Source: Opitutaceae bacterium (GTDB lineage Bacteria > Verrucomicrobiota > Verrucomicrobiia > Opitutales > Opitutaceae). From it: DNA of 64,000 nucleotides. Position 1 is the stretch's first letter; the number at the start of each line of letters is the position of its first letter. This document shows, piece by piece, positions 34,989-44,657 of this stretch. Under the pieces are notes generated by a model. The model made no database searches. It was not told the origin of the DNA and saw only the letters and a list, made by a program, of their open reading frames with translations. The stretch is from NCBI GenBank assembly GCA_016794625.1, contig JAEUGY010000012.1, positions 108,323 to 172,322 on the forward strand, read 5' to 3'. The translations under genes were made by a program, and so were the position numbers.

Positions 34989-37900
34989 TCAGTAGCGGGT
35001 GATCGTCTCTTGGGCGTTGAGCAGCACGCGGCCCACCTGGGTCCAGGCGGCCAGGAGCGGAGCCGGCAGGGTAGCGGGAGAACGCTGCAGTCCCACCGCG
35101 AGTAGACGGCGGGCGTCGTCGGGGTGGGCGCGATAGTGTTCGGTCTGCGCGGCGAGCAGGGCGACGAGGCGATCGCGGTCCTCGGGTTTGGGCGGACGGC
35201 CGACGGCAAGCACAAAGCCGCGCTCGATCCGCTCGGCATCGCTGCGGCCGGGGCCGGTGAGGAGGCGGACGGCAAAGGCCCGGGCGGCCTCCACGAACGT
35301 GGGGTCGTTGAGCAGGGTCAGCGCCTGCTGGGGGGTGTTGCTGAGGGAGCGTTGCGCGGTGCACTCGTCGCGATTGGGCGCGTCGAAGTTGACCAGCATG
35401 GGATGCAGGAAGGTGCGCTGCCAGTGCATGTAAACGCCCCGCCGCCACTGCTCCTCGGCGCCGTCGTCCACGTAGTCGCGGTCCGGAAACTGGAGCGCGG
35501 CATAGTGTCCAGCCGGCTGATACGGGCGGATGCTGGGTCCGCCGATCGCGCGGAGATCGAGCAGGTCCGCCACAAAAAGGGCGTTGTCGCGCACAAACTC
35601 GGCTTCGAGTCGGCGCGGGTTCTGCGCGGTGAGGAGTCGGTTGGCCGGGTCGGTCTCGCGCAGGCCGGGCCGGTGAACACTGCTCTGCCGGTAGGTGCGG
35701 CTGGTCACGATGAGGCGCACGAGGTGTTTCACGTCCCAGCCGCTTTCGCGGAATTCCGCCGCGAGCCAGTCGAGGAGTTCGGGGTGGGAAGGCAGTTCGC
35801 CCTGCGATCCAAGGTCGTCCACGACCGCGCTGAGCGCGGTGCCAAAGAAGGGCTGCCAGAGGCGGTTGGCCACGGTGCGGGCGGTGATCGGGTTTTCCGG
35901 GGAAACGATCCAGCGCGCGAGGTCGAGCCGGGTCAGTCGCTGCTCGGGGGTGCTGACGCGTTGGCCGGGGAGAAAACTGGGCGTGGCCGGGAGCACGACG
36001 GGGCCGGATTCATCCTGCCAGTTGCCGCGGGGCAGCACCCGCACCGGGAGGGGATCAGCGGCCTCGGTCACGAGCGTCCACGCCTTGCCGCCTTGAAACG
36101 TGCGGATCTCGGACGCGAGGCGCCGGGCCTTCGCCTGCGCATCGGCGTCGCGCGCACCGGCGCCGAGCCAGGCCTCGGTCAGGAGGGACTGGCGCGCGGC
36201 CGGCGCCATCCGTGACTTCGGATCCAGCGCCTGCACCAGTTCGTCCTGGAGCAAGCGGCGGGGGTCGAGGGTTGCAAACGGGGAGAGCGAGAAACGCACG
36301 GCGCCGGTAACGTCGTACGCGAGGCGGAGGTGCAGTTCGTCGCCCGGTTTGACCTCGATCGGTTGCTGAAACACCCACGCACCCGCCAGCGGCTCCGCGC
36401 CCGCCTCCGCCGGCAAACGCCAGCCGTCCGCCACGCCGTCGAGTTCCGCGCCATTGCGGTAGCGGGGGCGCTTCGCGGTGGCGTCGGCGAAGTGCACGTC
36501 GACGCGGCGGTGGGCGCCGCCCGAATGAAGCTGGAAGGCAAAAACGCGGAAGCCGGAACCTTCGTTGTCCTCGACCGGGAACGCCACCCCGCCCAGGTCA
36601 ATCCGGAGCGAAGCGTAGCGTCCGGGCGCAGGCTTGAGGACGACCCTGATTTCGTCGCCCGAGCGGGCCTTGGCCCCGAGTTCGAGCGCGCCCGTCGGCG
36701 CCACCCCGAGCGGCCCCACGGGATCCGTCTGTCCCCGCTTGTAACGGAGTCCGCTGGCCTCGACCGGCTGCCAGAGCCCGGCGTGGGCCGACACCCAGGC
36801 GCGCGCGGACCCGATCCAAGCGGCGCGTTCCGCCGTCGCGGGGGATTTCGCGCCGGACCACGTGTCGAGGTACTGCACGAGCGCCGCGCGCGCGGCCCGG
36901 TCGCGGTCCTGCAGGTAGGGGCTGTCGACCTGCAGCTCCGGCGGGAAGGGATGGTCGTTGCTGAAACCCTTCAGGTCCGGATTCGGCGTGTAGGTATAAT
37001 CATGGTACACCCCCCACTGCTTCACATCCGCGAAGAACGCCTGCAGCTGGTAGAAGTCGCGCGTCGGGATGGGGTCAAACTTGTGGTCGTGACACTCGGC
37101 GCAGCCAAAGGTGCTGCCCAGCCAGGCGGCGGCGACCGAACGCACGCGTTCCGCCCCGTACTTGGCGAGGTACTCCTTCGGCTGCGCCCCGCCCTCGCGC
37201 GTCATCATGTTCAGCCGGTTGTAGCCGGTCGCCACCCGCTGCTCGACCGTCGGCGAGGGCAGGAGATCGCCGGCCAGCTGCTCGATCGTGAACTGGTCGA
37301 AGGGCTTGTTGGCATTGAAGGCGGCGATCACGTAATCGCGGTAGGGAAAGATCCGCTGGTTTTGATCGCCGTGAAATCCGACGGTGTCGGTGAAACGTGC
37401 GATATCGAGCCACCAGACAGCCATGCGTTCCCCGAAGCGGGGTGACGCGAGCAGCCGGTCCACCACGCGCTCATACGCCCCCGGGGCACGGTCGGACAGA
37501 AAGGCCGCGCGCTCCGACTCCGTCGGCGGCAGTCCCGTCAGATCGAGCGAAAGGCGGCGCAGCAAACGCTCCGGTGACGCTTCCGGCGCAAACCCGGCGG
37601 ACGAGGCGGGATGCCGGGCGCGGACAAAGGAATCGATGGGATTCTCCTTCGACCCGGCGGAAGGTACCGCCGGACGCACCAGGGGTGCATAGGCCCAGTG
37701 CGGTTCGTACTCGGCGCCCTCCTCGATCCAGCGCCGGAGTTTGGCCTTTTCATCATCGGTCAACGTCTTGTGGCTTTCGGGGGGCGGCATAACCTCGTCC
37801 GCGTCCTTCGAAAACACCCGCTTGATCACTTCGCTCGCCTGCACGTCGCCCGGCGCCAGCACCAGCAGCGCATCCTCCCCGCGCAGATCGAGCCGCAAAT

Positions 37901-38057
37901 CGGCCTTTCGCTCGCTGCCATCGGGACCGTGACAGTGGTAACAGCGGTCGGAAAGGATGGGACGAATGTCCCGGTTGAAGCTCAAACGCGGCTCCGTCGC
38001 CGTCAGGACCGACGGAAGCAAGCAGACACCCAGAAGGAAGCGGTGGAGGAAATTCAA
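34989..38057 (-). CDS. Exported DUF1549/DUF1553 protein with N-terminal cytochrome-c-like heme domain
   Basis: A 1022-residue protein. After a signal peptide (FLHRFLLGVCLLPSVLTA) comes a planctomycete-type cytochrome c domain with the heme motif C39-Y-H-C42-H43 (ILSDRCYHCHGPDG) and a later Met in VMPPPESHKTL as possible axial ligand. DUF1549 follows (about 140-350, PIDSFVRARHPA, RLSLDLTGLPPTESE, WWLDIARFTDT), then an insert with a carbohydrate-binding look (about 420-600), then DUF1553 (about 690-990, RLDLARWIVSPENPITARTVANRLW). The start is TTG at 38057; no ATG or GTG precedes the signal peptide in frame. With the DUF1501 partner it probably forms an extracytoplasmic redox-linked complex of unknown role. 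Confidence 0.85.
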   Translation of the reverse strand: MNFLHRFLLGVCLLPSVLTATEPRLSFNRDIRPILSDRCYHCHGPDGSERKADLRLDLRGEDALLVLAPGDVQASEVIKRVFSKDADEVMPPPESHKTLTDDEKAKLRRWIEEGAEYEPHWAYAPLVRPAVPSAGSKENPIDSFVRARHPASSAGFAPEASPERLLRRLSLDLTGLPPTESERAAFLSDRAPGAYERVVDRLLASPRFGERMAVWWLDIARFTDTVGFHGDQNQRIFPYRDYVIAAFNANKPFDQFTIEQLAGDLLPSPTVEQRVATGYNRLNMMTREGGAQPKEYLAKYGAERVRSVAAAWLGSTFGCAECHDHKFDPIPTRDFYQLQAFFADVKQWGVYHDYTYTPNPDLKGFSNDHPFPPELQVDSPYLQDRDRAARAALVQYLDTWSGAKSPATAERAAWIGSARAWVSAHAGLWQPVEASGLRYKRGQTDPVGPLGVAPTGALELGAKARSGDEIRVVLKPAPGRYASLRIDLGGVAFPVEDNEGSGFRVFAFQLHSGGAHRRVDVHFADATAKRPRYRNGAELDGVADGWRLPAEAGAEPLAGAWVFQQPIEVKPGDELHLRLAYDVTGAVRFSLSPFATLDPRRLLQDELVQALDPKSRMAPAARQSLLTEAWLGAGARDADAQAKARRLASEIRTFQGGKAWTLVTEAADPLPVRVLPRGNWQDESGPVVLPATPSFLPGQRVSTPEQRLTRLDLARWIVSPENPITARTVANRLWQPFFGTALSAVVDDLGSQGELPSHPELLDWLAAEFRESGWDVKHLVRLIVTSRTYRQSSVHRPGLRETDPANRLLTAQNPRRLEAEFVRDNALFVADLLDLRAIGGPSIRPYQPAGHYAALQFPDRDYVDDGAEEQWRRGVYMHWQRTFLHPMLVNFDAPNRDECTAQRSLSNTPQQALTLLNDPTFVEAARAFAVRLLTGPGRSDAERIERGFVLAVGRPPKPEDRDRLVALLAAQTEHYRAHPDDARRLLAVGLQRSPATLPAPLLAAWTQVGRVLLNAQETITRY

Positions 38058-38178
38058 GGGGAGAGGGGCAAAAGGGGGAAAACCCAGAGCAACAAAACGC
38101 GAACGTCGCCGAAAGCAAAAACTACCCGTGGACCCGGACGCGATTGCGCTTCCGAGGAAGAGCGTCCATCGTCGCGGG

Positions 38179-40137
38179 ATGCGCAGGTTGCTCTTGGTTC
38201 CTCTTGTTCTCGCCGGGCTTGCCGTCCGTGTCCCGGCCTTGGAATACCCGAAACTCCTGCCTGAACGCTTCCTGGCGGAACTGAAGTTGCCCGACGATCA
38301 GGGGCGCCCCTGGCGGGCGGCACAGGAGGACTGGGAGGGCGCTCGCCGGCGGATCGCCGACGATCCGGGCTGGAAGGCCTGGCTGGCCAAGGAGCGGTCG
38401 GACGTGGAAGCGTGGATGGCGAAACACCGCGACCGCGTCGAGTGGGTCGCCGGCTGGTCTCATGATGGCGTCAGCCCCAAGGACGGATCGCGTCTGGTGT
38501 GGAACGAAAAAATCCCCGGCGAGGAGGTCTCCCACTTCGCCAGTCCCTCCGACCCGCGGGTGGAAATCACGCCCAAACTCAAGGCCTGGTGGGTGGTCTC
38601 CTTCCGCGACCGGCACGTCTCCATGATCGTGCGCTCCGCCCGCCTGCATCGCCTGACGGGGGACGCGCGCTTCGCCACCTGGTCCGCCGCACAGATCGAC
38701 TTCTATGCGGATAATCTCCTGAAGTGGGAGGTTCAGCGTCCCGAGCAGGGCGCCCGGCTCTTCTGGCAGTCGCTGACCGAGGCAACCAACCTGGTAAAGT
38801 TCACGGAGGCCGTCCGACTGCTCGGCACCGCGGTCGAACCTGCGCGCCGCGAGGGATGGCGGACGCGGTTCTTCCTGCCCGAAGTCGAGGTGCTCAACCG
38901 CAACTTCCAGATGATCCACAACATCGCTGTCTGGCAGCGCGGCGCCGCCGCCCAGGTGGCCCTCTTGTTCGGCGATGAAGCCCTCTGGCGCGAGGCGATC
39001 GACGGGCGGTTCGGTCTGCGCCGGCAAATCGCCGAGGGCATCACGAGCGACTATCTCTGGCATGAGCAGTCCCTCGGCTACAATGGATACGTGGTGCGCG
39101 CCTTGGTGCCGCTCTTTGTCGCGGCCGGGCTGCAGGGCCGGGCAGCCGACCTCGGCACGGAGATGGCCGTGGCGCAGAACCTACTCCTCTCCCCGCTGAC
39201 CCTGCGCTTTCCCGACGGTCAGCTCCCGAATCCGGCCGACAGCACGAGCATCGGGCGGGCGCCCAATGCCGAGCTCTTCTACGAAGCCTACCGCTGCCTG
39301 CCGACCACGCTCGGCCGGACCGAGGCGGCGAAGCGTCGCGACTGGGACACGCTGATCGACCCGCCCGCGGGCGCGGTCGCCGCCCGGGCGCTGCCGGAGG
39401 TGACCAGCCGCAACCTTGAATCCAGCCGCATGGCCGTGCTCCGTGCGGGCGACTGGCAGGTGTTTTTCCACTACGGCCAGCGGGTGCGCTCCCATGCGCA
39501 AGCGGAGGCATTGAACTACTCCGTCTCTCACGGAACGGTCGACCTTTCCCACGACTCCGGCGTCGCTCCCTACGGTTCCCCGCTCTACCGGGGTTACTAC
39601 ACGCGGGGCCTCAATCACAACGTGCCCCTGATCGGCGGCGAAGGCCAGGAAGGCATCCACCCCGGCGAACTCGTGGAGTACACCCCGACCCGGGTCACCG
39701 CCGCGCAGCCCAAGTACCGTCCCGGGGTGTCGACCCGACGCACGCTGGAGCTGAAGGACGGCCGCCTCCGCGACACCGTCGAGGTCGACCGCCAGGCCCC
39801 CGCCACGGGCGCACTGGGGCTGGCGCTGCACCTGCAGGGACGCATCCGGTTCCCCGCGACAGCGGCACCCGATCCGGACTTTGCGCGCCAGCGCCCGCCC
39901 GCCTTCACCCATTGGCGCGACGTGCAGGTTACAACCGCCCGCGATGCGATCGTGCTCGAGGTTGAAACCGGTGGCGTCCGCCATCAGGTGACCTTGACCG
40001 CCCCGGGTTCGTTCCGTGTCTGGCGGGGCGACTCCCCGGATGTGCCCCCCAAACGCCGGCAGAGCCTCTACCTCGAACTCGACGATGCCGCCGTCGCGCA
40101 AGCCACCTTTGTGACGCAATTTGCCCCGCTCCCCTAG
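38179..40137 (+). CDS. Exported heparinase II/III-like polysaccharide lyase
   Basis: A 652-residue secreted protein with signal peptide (RRLLLVPLVLAGLAVRVPA). An alpha-helical toroid occupies about 25-400 and a beta-sandwich about 410-650, the layout of PL8/12/15/17/21-type alginate and heparin lyases. Candidate catalytic residues are His247-Asn248 (NFQMIHNIAVWQ), His296 and Tyr302 (WHEQSLGYNGY) and the His in RSHAQAEALNYSV; HGTVDLSHDSGVAPYGSPLY is the usual metal/structural segment. The ATG at 38179 is chosen because it puts the signal peptide first; the upstream extension is Arg/Lys-rich and overlaps the divergent gene. The substrate is likely a uronic-acid-containing polysaccharide. Confidence 0.75.
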   Translation: MRRLLLVPLVLAGLAVRVPALEYPKLLPERFLAELKLPDDQGRPWRAAQEDWEGARRRIADDPGWKAWLAKERSDVEAWMAKHRDRVEWVAGWSHDGVSPKDGSRLVWNEKIPGEEVSHFASPSDPRVEITPKLKAWWVVSFRDRHVSMIVRSARLHRLTGDARFATWSAAQIDFYADNLLKWEVQRPEQGARLFWQSLTEATNLVKFTEAVRLLGTAVEPARREGWRTRFFLPEVEVLNRNFQMIHNIAVWQRGAAAQVALLFGDEALWREAIDGRFGLRRQIAEGITSDYLWHEQSLGYNGYVVRALVPLFVAAGLQGRAADLGTEMAVAQNLLLSPLTLRFPDGQLPNPADSTSIGRAPNAELFYEAYRCLPTTLGRTEAAKRRDWDTLIDPPAGAVAARALPEVTSRNLESSRMAVLRAGDWQVFFHYGQRVRSHAQAEALNYSVSHGTVDLSHDSGVAPYGSPLYRGYYTRGLNHNVPLIGGEGQEGIHPGELVEYTPTRVTAAQPKYRPGVSTRRTLELKDGRLRDTVEVDRQAPATGALGLALHLQGRIRFPATAAPDPDFARQRPPAFTHWRDVQVTTARDAIVLEVETGGVRHQVTLTAPGSFRVWRGDSPDVPPKRRQSLYLELDDAAVAQATFVTQFAPLP

Positions 40138-40215
40138 GGAATCCTCCCCAGCGGGCCGTCATTTGGCCTTTCCAAGACCGGCGCCGCCGCCACAGTTCCG
40201 CACCACGGTCCGTCC

Positions 40216-40632
40216 ATGAATCTCGCCACCGCCGAAGCCCTCGTCCGTTCCCAGCTGCGCCGCATCGACGCCGCCTACCTGCGCACCCTCTTTGAAGAGT
40301 GGGCCATCCTCGGGGTGGACGGCACCGGCGCGACGCTGATCAGCTATCACGGCACGCGACGTGACACCTACCGCGCCCGCCTGCCCGAGGACAGTCTCCC
40401 GCTTCGCGCCGCCATGGCCCGGCGGGCGTATTCAGTGGGCGACTTCGAGTTCGCGCTCGAGGCCGCTGGAACGGGCTACGATGCCGGCATGAAGATTGGC
40501 GAGTCCGCCTACCTGGTGTGCAACAACCTCGCCGCAACCATGGAGGAGTTGCGCAAGGATCCGCAGTGGCTGAAAGCCCAGGTCCTCTGGTTGGAGCTGG
40601 GCGAAAAGTTCCGCGCCGATCCGCTGGTCTAG
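40216..40632 (+). CDS. Conserved-looking small protein of unknown function
   Basis: A 138-residue, acidic, soluble protein without signal peptide or transmembrane segment (MNLATAEALVRSQLRRIDAA start; ends LGEKFRADPLV). I do not recognise the family. The pattern of amphipathic helices with a central beta section (GVDGTGATLISYHG) is compatible with a small alpha/beta sensor fold such as a roadblock-like domain, but this is only an impression. Codon use matches the neighbours, supporting a real gene. Its stop codon shares the four bases CTAG (40629-40632) with the stop of the convergent exchanger gene. Confidence 0.6.
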   Translation: MNLATAEALVRSQLRRIDAAYLRTLFEEWAILGVDGTGATLISYHGTRRDTYRARLPEDSLPLRAAMARRAYSVGDFEFALEAAGTGYDAGMKIGESAYLVCNNLAATMEELRKDPQWLKAQVLWLELGEKFRADPLV

Positions 40633-41642
40633 ACCGGCAGGCCCAGATAAAGAAACAGCGCGTAGGCGGCCACGAATCCCCACCCGGCCCACCGGGCCAG
40701 TCCGCCTCCGACCAGCACCGCCACGAGGTGGGCGCCGAGCGCGCCGCCGATCAGGAGCAGGCCGTCGGCGAACGCGGCGGGCAGCAGCATCGGTTGCGCG
40801 AGTGCGGACAGGCCGAGGCAGAGCGGGATGCAGATGTGTCCATCTCCCACCTGGGAGGCATACACCACCTCGGCCCGGCGCCGGGCGGCGTAATAGAAGG
40901 CGATCAGTCCATTGGGAACCACCATGAGCAGACCGCTCATCCAGCCCAAGGAACCCGCGCCCCAGGCGGGCCCGCCCCCGCGGCTCAACCACCCCACGAG
41001 CCAGTCGATCGAGGTGTAGAGCACGCCCGCCGCCAGCAGGACGAGGAGGGTGTCGAGGTAGACGGAGGGCGGCAGCGTGCGGTTGCGGTGGACATTGTAC
41101 TTCAACACATCGAAGACCTGCACGATGATCCAAAAGACAAATACGCCGACGAGCATGGCCCCGTCCGCCGCGTCCAGCCGCCCGTCGCGACCGAGCACCC
41201 AGGCGGCGGCCGTAAAAAACAGACCGGCCACCAGGGTGAAGACGAGCGAGAGCCGGTTCAGCCGTCGCGCCGTCCCCGCCGCGGCGCCCGCCCGGGCGCG
41301 GGGGGACCGGCCTTTCCGGGCGGGAGCCTCCAGGGACAGGCCGAAGAGCACCGCCGGCAGACCGATCAGCAGCGTGAGGTTGGTGGCGTTGTTGACCAGG
41401 GCGTTGGTTGCGATCTCGCCGCCATCGAGTCCTTGCCGGTGCACAATTGCGACGAACAGAAGGTTCCCGAGCCCGGAACAGAACGGCATGATCACGGTGC
41501 CAAGCGCGGTTCCTTCCAGTCCGCGCGTCGCCATGACTTCCAGGCGCCAGATCATGAAAAGCGACGCCACAAAAAAGAGCACCAGGTAGGTCCAAACTCC
41601 AGACAAACCCAGCTCGACCAGCAGCGAAGGGAGGGGGTTCAT
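40629..41642 (-). CDS. Sodium/calcium exchanger family membrane protein
   Basis: A 337-residue inner-membrane protein with about ten hydrophobic helices and the inverted-repeat layout of the Ca2+/cation antiporter (CaCA) family. Alpha-1-like repeat: PFCSGLGNLLFVAIV with NALVNNATNLTLLIGLP; alpha-2-like repeat: GLLMVVPNGLIAFYYAARRRAEVVYASQVGDG. A cytosolic loop (about 122-140) is rich in Arg and Ala. The ATG at 41642 is preferred over one 16 codons upstream. It probably extrudes Ca2+ in exchange for Na+ or H+. There is no functional link to the neighbours. Confidence 0.75.
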   Translation of the reverse strand: MNPLPSLLVELGLSGVWTYLVLFFVASLFMIWRLEVMATRGLEGTALGTVIMPFCSGLGNLLFVAIVHRQGLDGGEIATNALVNNATNLTLLIGLPAVLFGLSLEAPARKGRSPRARAGAAAGTARRLNRLSLVFTLVAGLFFTAAAWVLGRDGRLDAADGAMLVGVFVFWIIVQVFDVLKYNVHRNRTLPPSVYLDTLLVLLAAGVLYTSIDWLVGWLSRGGGPAWGAGSLGWMSGLLMVVPNGLIAFYYAARRRAEVVYASQVGDGHICIPLCLGLSALAQPMLLPAAFADGLLLIGGALGAHLVAVLVGGGLARWAGWGFVAAYALFLYLGLPV

Positions 41643-42051
41643 CGCTCTGGGGCGAAAGCAATCGGATGGCGGCGTTGGCCCCACCCGCATTCTGCCCCGC
41701 GGGTCATGCGGCCAGGGCCCGCGCAGCGCGCTCCCAACGATAGGGAATCAAGGTCTCTGCACCCCAGGTGGTGAAAGTCGGATCGGCCATGGGCGTTAAA
41801 GCCCCTCTATCGCCCGTCCGAAGGTCCGCTTTAGCCTTTCCCGCGACACCGTTCGGGAGGAGGAGGCGTTACACCCTAGAGAGGCATGGGGGATTTACAA
41901 AAAAATGGTAAATGCCGACGAATTTCCAACTTCGTCCAGATGAGCCTGTCCACGGAACCGTTAGCGGACCATGGGGTCTTGCCCGCATCCCGCCAACCTC
42001 CAGCTCCCGCACCACTCGCCCACGCTCCCTATCCCCCGTTCCAAGACTGAC
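41643..42051. other. Intergenic region with candidate short reading frame and small dyads
   Basis: A 409-bp divergent spacer. On the minus strand, 41790-41704 could encode a 28-residue peptide starting MADPTFTTWGAETLIPYRWE and ending in TGA; no ribosome site is evident and I do not count it as a gene. GGGC-GTTAAA-GCCC at 41791-41804 is a small hairpin. ATTTAC (41893-41898) and GTAAAT (41908-41913) flank an A-rich tract and may belong to the promoter of the repeat protein. I see no RNA gene. Confidence 0.4.
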
Positions 42052-44622
42052 ATGCCATTCCTGCTCGTTCCGACGCACTGCATTTTCACCCTTTGTTCCC
42101 GTTTTTTCCGCGTCTGGCTTTCTTTGTTCACGACGAGTCCAGCGCCCAGGCAACCGCGGTGTGCCCCCCAGCTCGTCGGCGCCGCTCTCGTTCTCTTCGC
42201 CATCGCCTGGCTGCCAGGCGCCCGCGGAGCGGACCTGATCCTCAGCTGGACAGACAACTCGAACAACGAGGAAGGGTTTCAGATCGACCGATCGGTCGCG
42301 GGCGGGCCGTTCGTGACGATCGCTCGAACCGGACCGAATGTCGTCACTTATACCGATAAGACGCTGCTGCCCGCCACGTTCTATTCGTATCGTCTCCGTG
42401 CTTACAAGGGTGCACTGGCTTCGGCCTTCACCACGGTGGTCAGCGCCACCACCGCCGCCGCGCTGCCCAGCAGCAACGGGCCCGTTTCATCCAACACGCC
42501 GCCCACGGTCACCGCCATTTCCTCCCGCTCCCTCACCGTGGGTGCGGTCACGGCGGCCATTCCATTCACCATCGGCGACTCCACCACCGCCACCACCTCC
42601 CTGGTGGTCAGCGCCACGTCCAGCAATCCCGCCGTCCTGCCGCAGGCCTCTCTGGTGCTGGGCGGAACGGGCGCGAATCGCACCCTGACGCTGCGTCCTC
42701 CGTCCGCCGTCGGTTCCACGATCATCACCGTCTCGGTCTCCGATGGTGCATTGTCCGCGACGCAGACGTTCACGGTCTCGGTCGCCGCGCCAAACACGCC
42801 TCCCACCATCAGCGCGATCACGTCCCGCTCGATCGCTCTGGGAGCCGTCACCGCAGCCATCCCGTTCACGATCGGCGACTCCTCCACCGCCGCCACGGCT
42901 CTCACCGTCCGCGCCACCTCCAGCAATCTGGCGGTTTTGCCCCAAGCCTCGCTCGTGTTGGGCGGAAGCGGTGCGAATCGCACCTTGACGCTGCGTCCTC
43001 CGTCCGTCGTTGGCTCCACAGTCATCACCGTCTCGGTCTCCGATGGTGCGCTCACCGCGACGCAGACGTTCACGGTCTCGGTCGCCGCGCCAAACACGCC
43101 CCCCACGATCAGCGCGATCACGTCCCGCTCGATCGCTCTGGGAGCGGTCACCGCAGCTATCCCGTTCACGATCGGCGACTCCTCCACCGCCGCCACGGCT
43201 CTCACCGTCCGCGCCACTTCCAGCAATCTGGCGGTTTTGCCCCAAGCCTCGCTCGTGTTGGGCGGAAGCGGTGCGAATCGCACCCTGACGCTGCGTCCTC
43301 CGTCTGCCGTCGGTTCCACGGTCATCACGGTCTCGGTCTCCGATGGTGCGCTCACCGCCACGCGGTCGTTCACGGTCTCCGTCGCTTCCGCCAACACTCC
43401 CCCCACGATCACGGCCATCACCTCTCGCTCCATCACGATGGGTGCGGGCACCGCGGCCATCCCCTTCACGATTGGTGATTCCACCACCGCCGCCACCGCC
43501 CTCGTCGTCCGGGTCACCTCGAGCAATCTCGCCGTCCTGCCGGCGGCCTCGGTCGTGATCGGTGGATCCGGAGCCAATCGCACCCTGACGCTGGCCCCAC
43601 CTTCCGCGGTCGGCTCGACGGTCATCACGATCTCGGTCTTCGACGGAGCGCTGACAGCGACGCGGGCCTTCACGGTCATGGTCGTCGCGCCCAACACGCC
43701 GCCCACGGTCGGAGCCGTCACCGACCAGAGCGTGGAAGTGGGGACCGTTTCGCTGCCAATCCCCGTCACGGTCAGCGACACCACCACCCTCGCCTCCGCC
43801 CTCTCGGTCAGTATCGCTTCCAGCAATGTCGCGGTGCTCCCGCTCTCTGCCCTCACGTTGGGCGGATCGGGCGGCAATCGCACCTTGACCGTCAACCAAC
43901 CGGCGGTGGTCGGTTCATCCGTCGTCACGATCTCGGTCTCCGACGGGAGCCTGACTGCGACGCGGTCGTTCACCGTCACCGTGATTCCGTTCGATCCGCC
44001 GCCCACGCTCACCGGCCTGGAGAACGTGAGCACGAGCGCCAACGGTCTCGTCTTTCAGGGGTTTACCGTCGGCGACTCGACCTTGTTGGCAACCGCGGGG
44101 AACAATCAGATGTCGAATCAGACCCCGTTGATCGTGACCGCGGTTTCGAGCAACGCAGCCCTGCTGCCGTCCTCGTCGATCACGCTGAGTGGCACCTCCA
44201 CCGCCCGCACGCTGAGCGGTTCCCTCGTGGCGGGCGCCACGGGCACGACGATGGTTACGGTGTCCGTCAGCAACGGTCGGAAGATCACTCGAGGGTCCTT
44301 CAACCTCACGGTCGTGGCGCCCAACACGGCGCCGTGGATCTCCAACCTCGTCAGCGAGACCTCGCGCCCGGCTCCGTTCTTCGGCCAGCCGTTCACCGCG
44401 GGCGACGTCGAAACCTCGGCGGAGAGTCTCCTGGTCACCGCCACCTCCTCCAATCAGGCCTTGGTACCCGACTCCGGCATCCGGCTTTCGAGCAACGGGA
44501 TTGACCGAGCTATTCTGCTGCTTCCGGTCCGCGACCAGACGGGCACCACGACCATCAGCGTGCGGGTGACCGACGGGGTGCTGACCACCACCAAGACCTT
44601 CAACCTCACGGTCACGCCCTAG
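42052..44622 (+). CDS. Secreted Fn3-like plus seven-fold tandem-repeat protein
   Basis: An 856-residue surface or secreted protein if started at the ATG at 42052 (27 codons longer from 41971). An unusually long N-terminus precedes a hydrophobic signal segment (LVGAALVLFAIAWLPGARGA). Residues about 62-135 resemble a fibronectin III module (LILSWTDNSNNEEGFQIDRS, YSYRLRAYKGALAS). Seven consecutive beta-sandwich repeats of about 100 residues follow, each with NTPPTISAITSRS-type start, IPFTIGDSTTA, SSNLAVLP, LGGSGANRTLTLRPP and TVITVSVSDGALTATRTFTV. These look like Ig-/cadherin-like adhesion repeats seen in Verrucomicrobiota exoproteins. There is no sorting signal at the C-terminus (FNLTVTP). The function is probably adhesive or structural. 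Confidence 0.75.
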   Translation: MPFLLVPTHCIFTLCSRFFRVWLSLFTTSPAPRQPRCAPQLVGAALVLFAIAWLPGARGADLILSWTDNSNNEEGFQIDRSVAGGPFVTIARTGPNVVTYTDKTLLPATFYSYRLRAYKGALASAFTTVVSATTAAALPSSNGPVSSNTPPTVTAISSRSLTVGAVTAAIPFTIGDSTTATTSLVVSATSSNPAVLPQASLVLGGTGANRTLTLRPPSAVGSTIITVSVSDGALSATQTFTVSVAAPNTPPTISAITSRSIALGAVTAAIPFTIGDSSTAATALTVRATSSNLAVLPQASLVLGGSGANRTLTLRPPSVVGSTVITVSVSDGALTATQTFTVSVAAPNTPPTISAITSRSIALGAVTAAIPFTIGDSSTAATALTVRATSSNLAVLPQASLVLGGSGANRTLTLRPPSAVGSTVITVSVSDGALTATRSFTVSVASANTPPTITAITSRSITMGAGTAAIPFTIGDSTTAATALVVRVTSSNLAVLPAASVVIGGSGANRTLTLAPPSAVGSTVITISVFDGALTATRAFTVMVVAPNTPPTVGAVTDQSVEVGTVSLPIPVTVSDTTTLASALSVSIASSNVAVLPLSALTLGGSGGNRTLTVNQPAVVGSSVVTISVSDGSLTATRSFTVTVIPFDPPPTLTGLENVSTSANGLVFQGFTVGDSTLLATAGNNQMSNQTPLIVTAVSSNAALLPSSSITLSGTSTARTLSGSLVAGATGTTMVTVSVSNGRKITRGSFNLTVVAPNTAPWISNLVSETSRPAPFFGQPFTAGDVETSAESLLVTATSSNQALVPDSGIRLSSNGIDRAILLLPVRDQTGTTTISVRVTDGVLTTTKTFNLTVTP
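42481..44620 (+). repeat. Tandem 300-bp coding repeats
   Basis: Units begin at 42481, 42781, 43081, 43381, 43681 and 43981, an exact 300-bp period, and then at 44311 after a 330-bp unit. Units 2 and 3 (42781-43380) are nearly identical at the DNA level, whereas the outer ones have diverged, indicating recent duplication or gene conversion in the centre. Reading frame is preserved throughout. Confidence 0.85.
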
Positions 44623-44657
44623 GGCCGACCCCGCCCCCCCCGGACGGGATGGGGCGG

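Noticed and set aside
42402..44042. Long minus-strand frames across the repeat protein
   Set aside because: They mirror the 300-bp repeats of the plus-strand gene and translate to low-complexity text; the plus-strand frame has a signal peptide and beta repeats.
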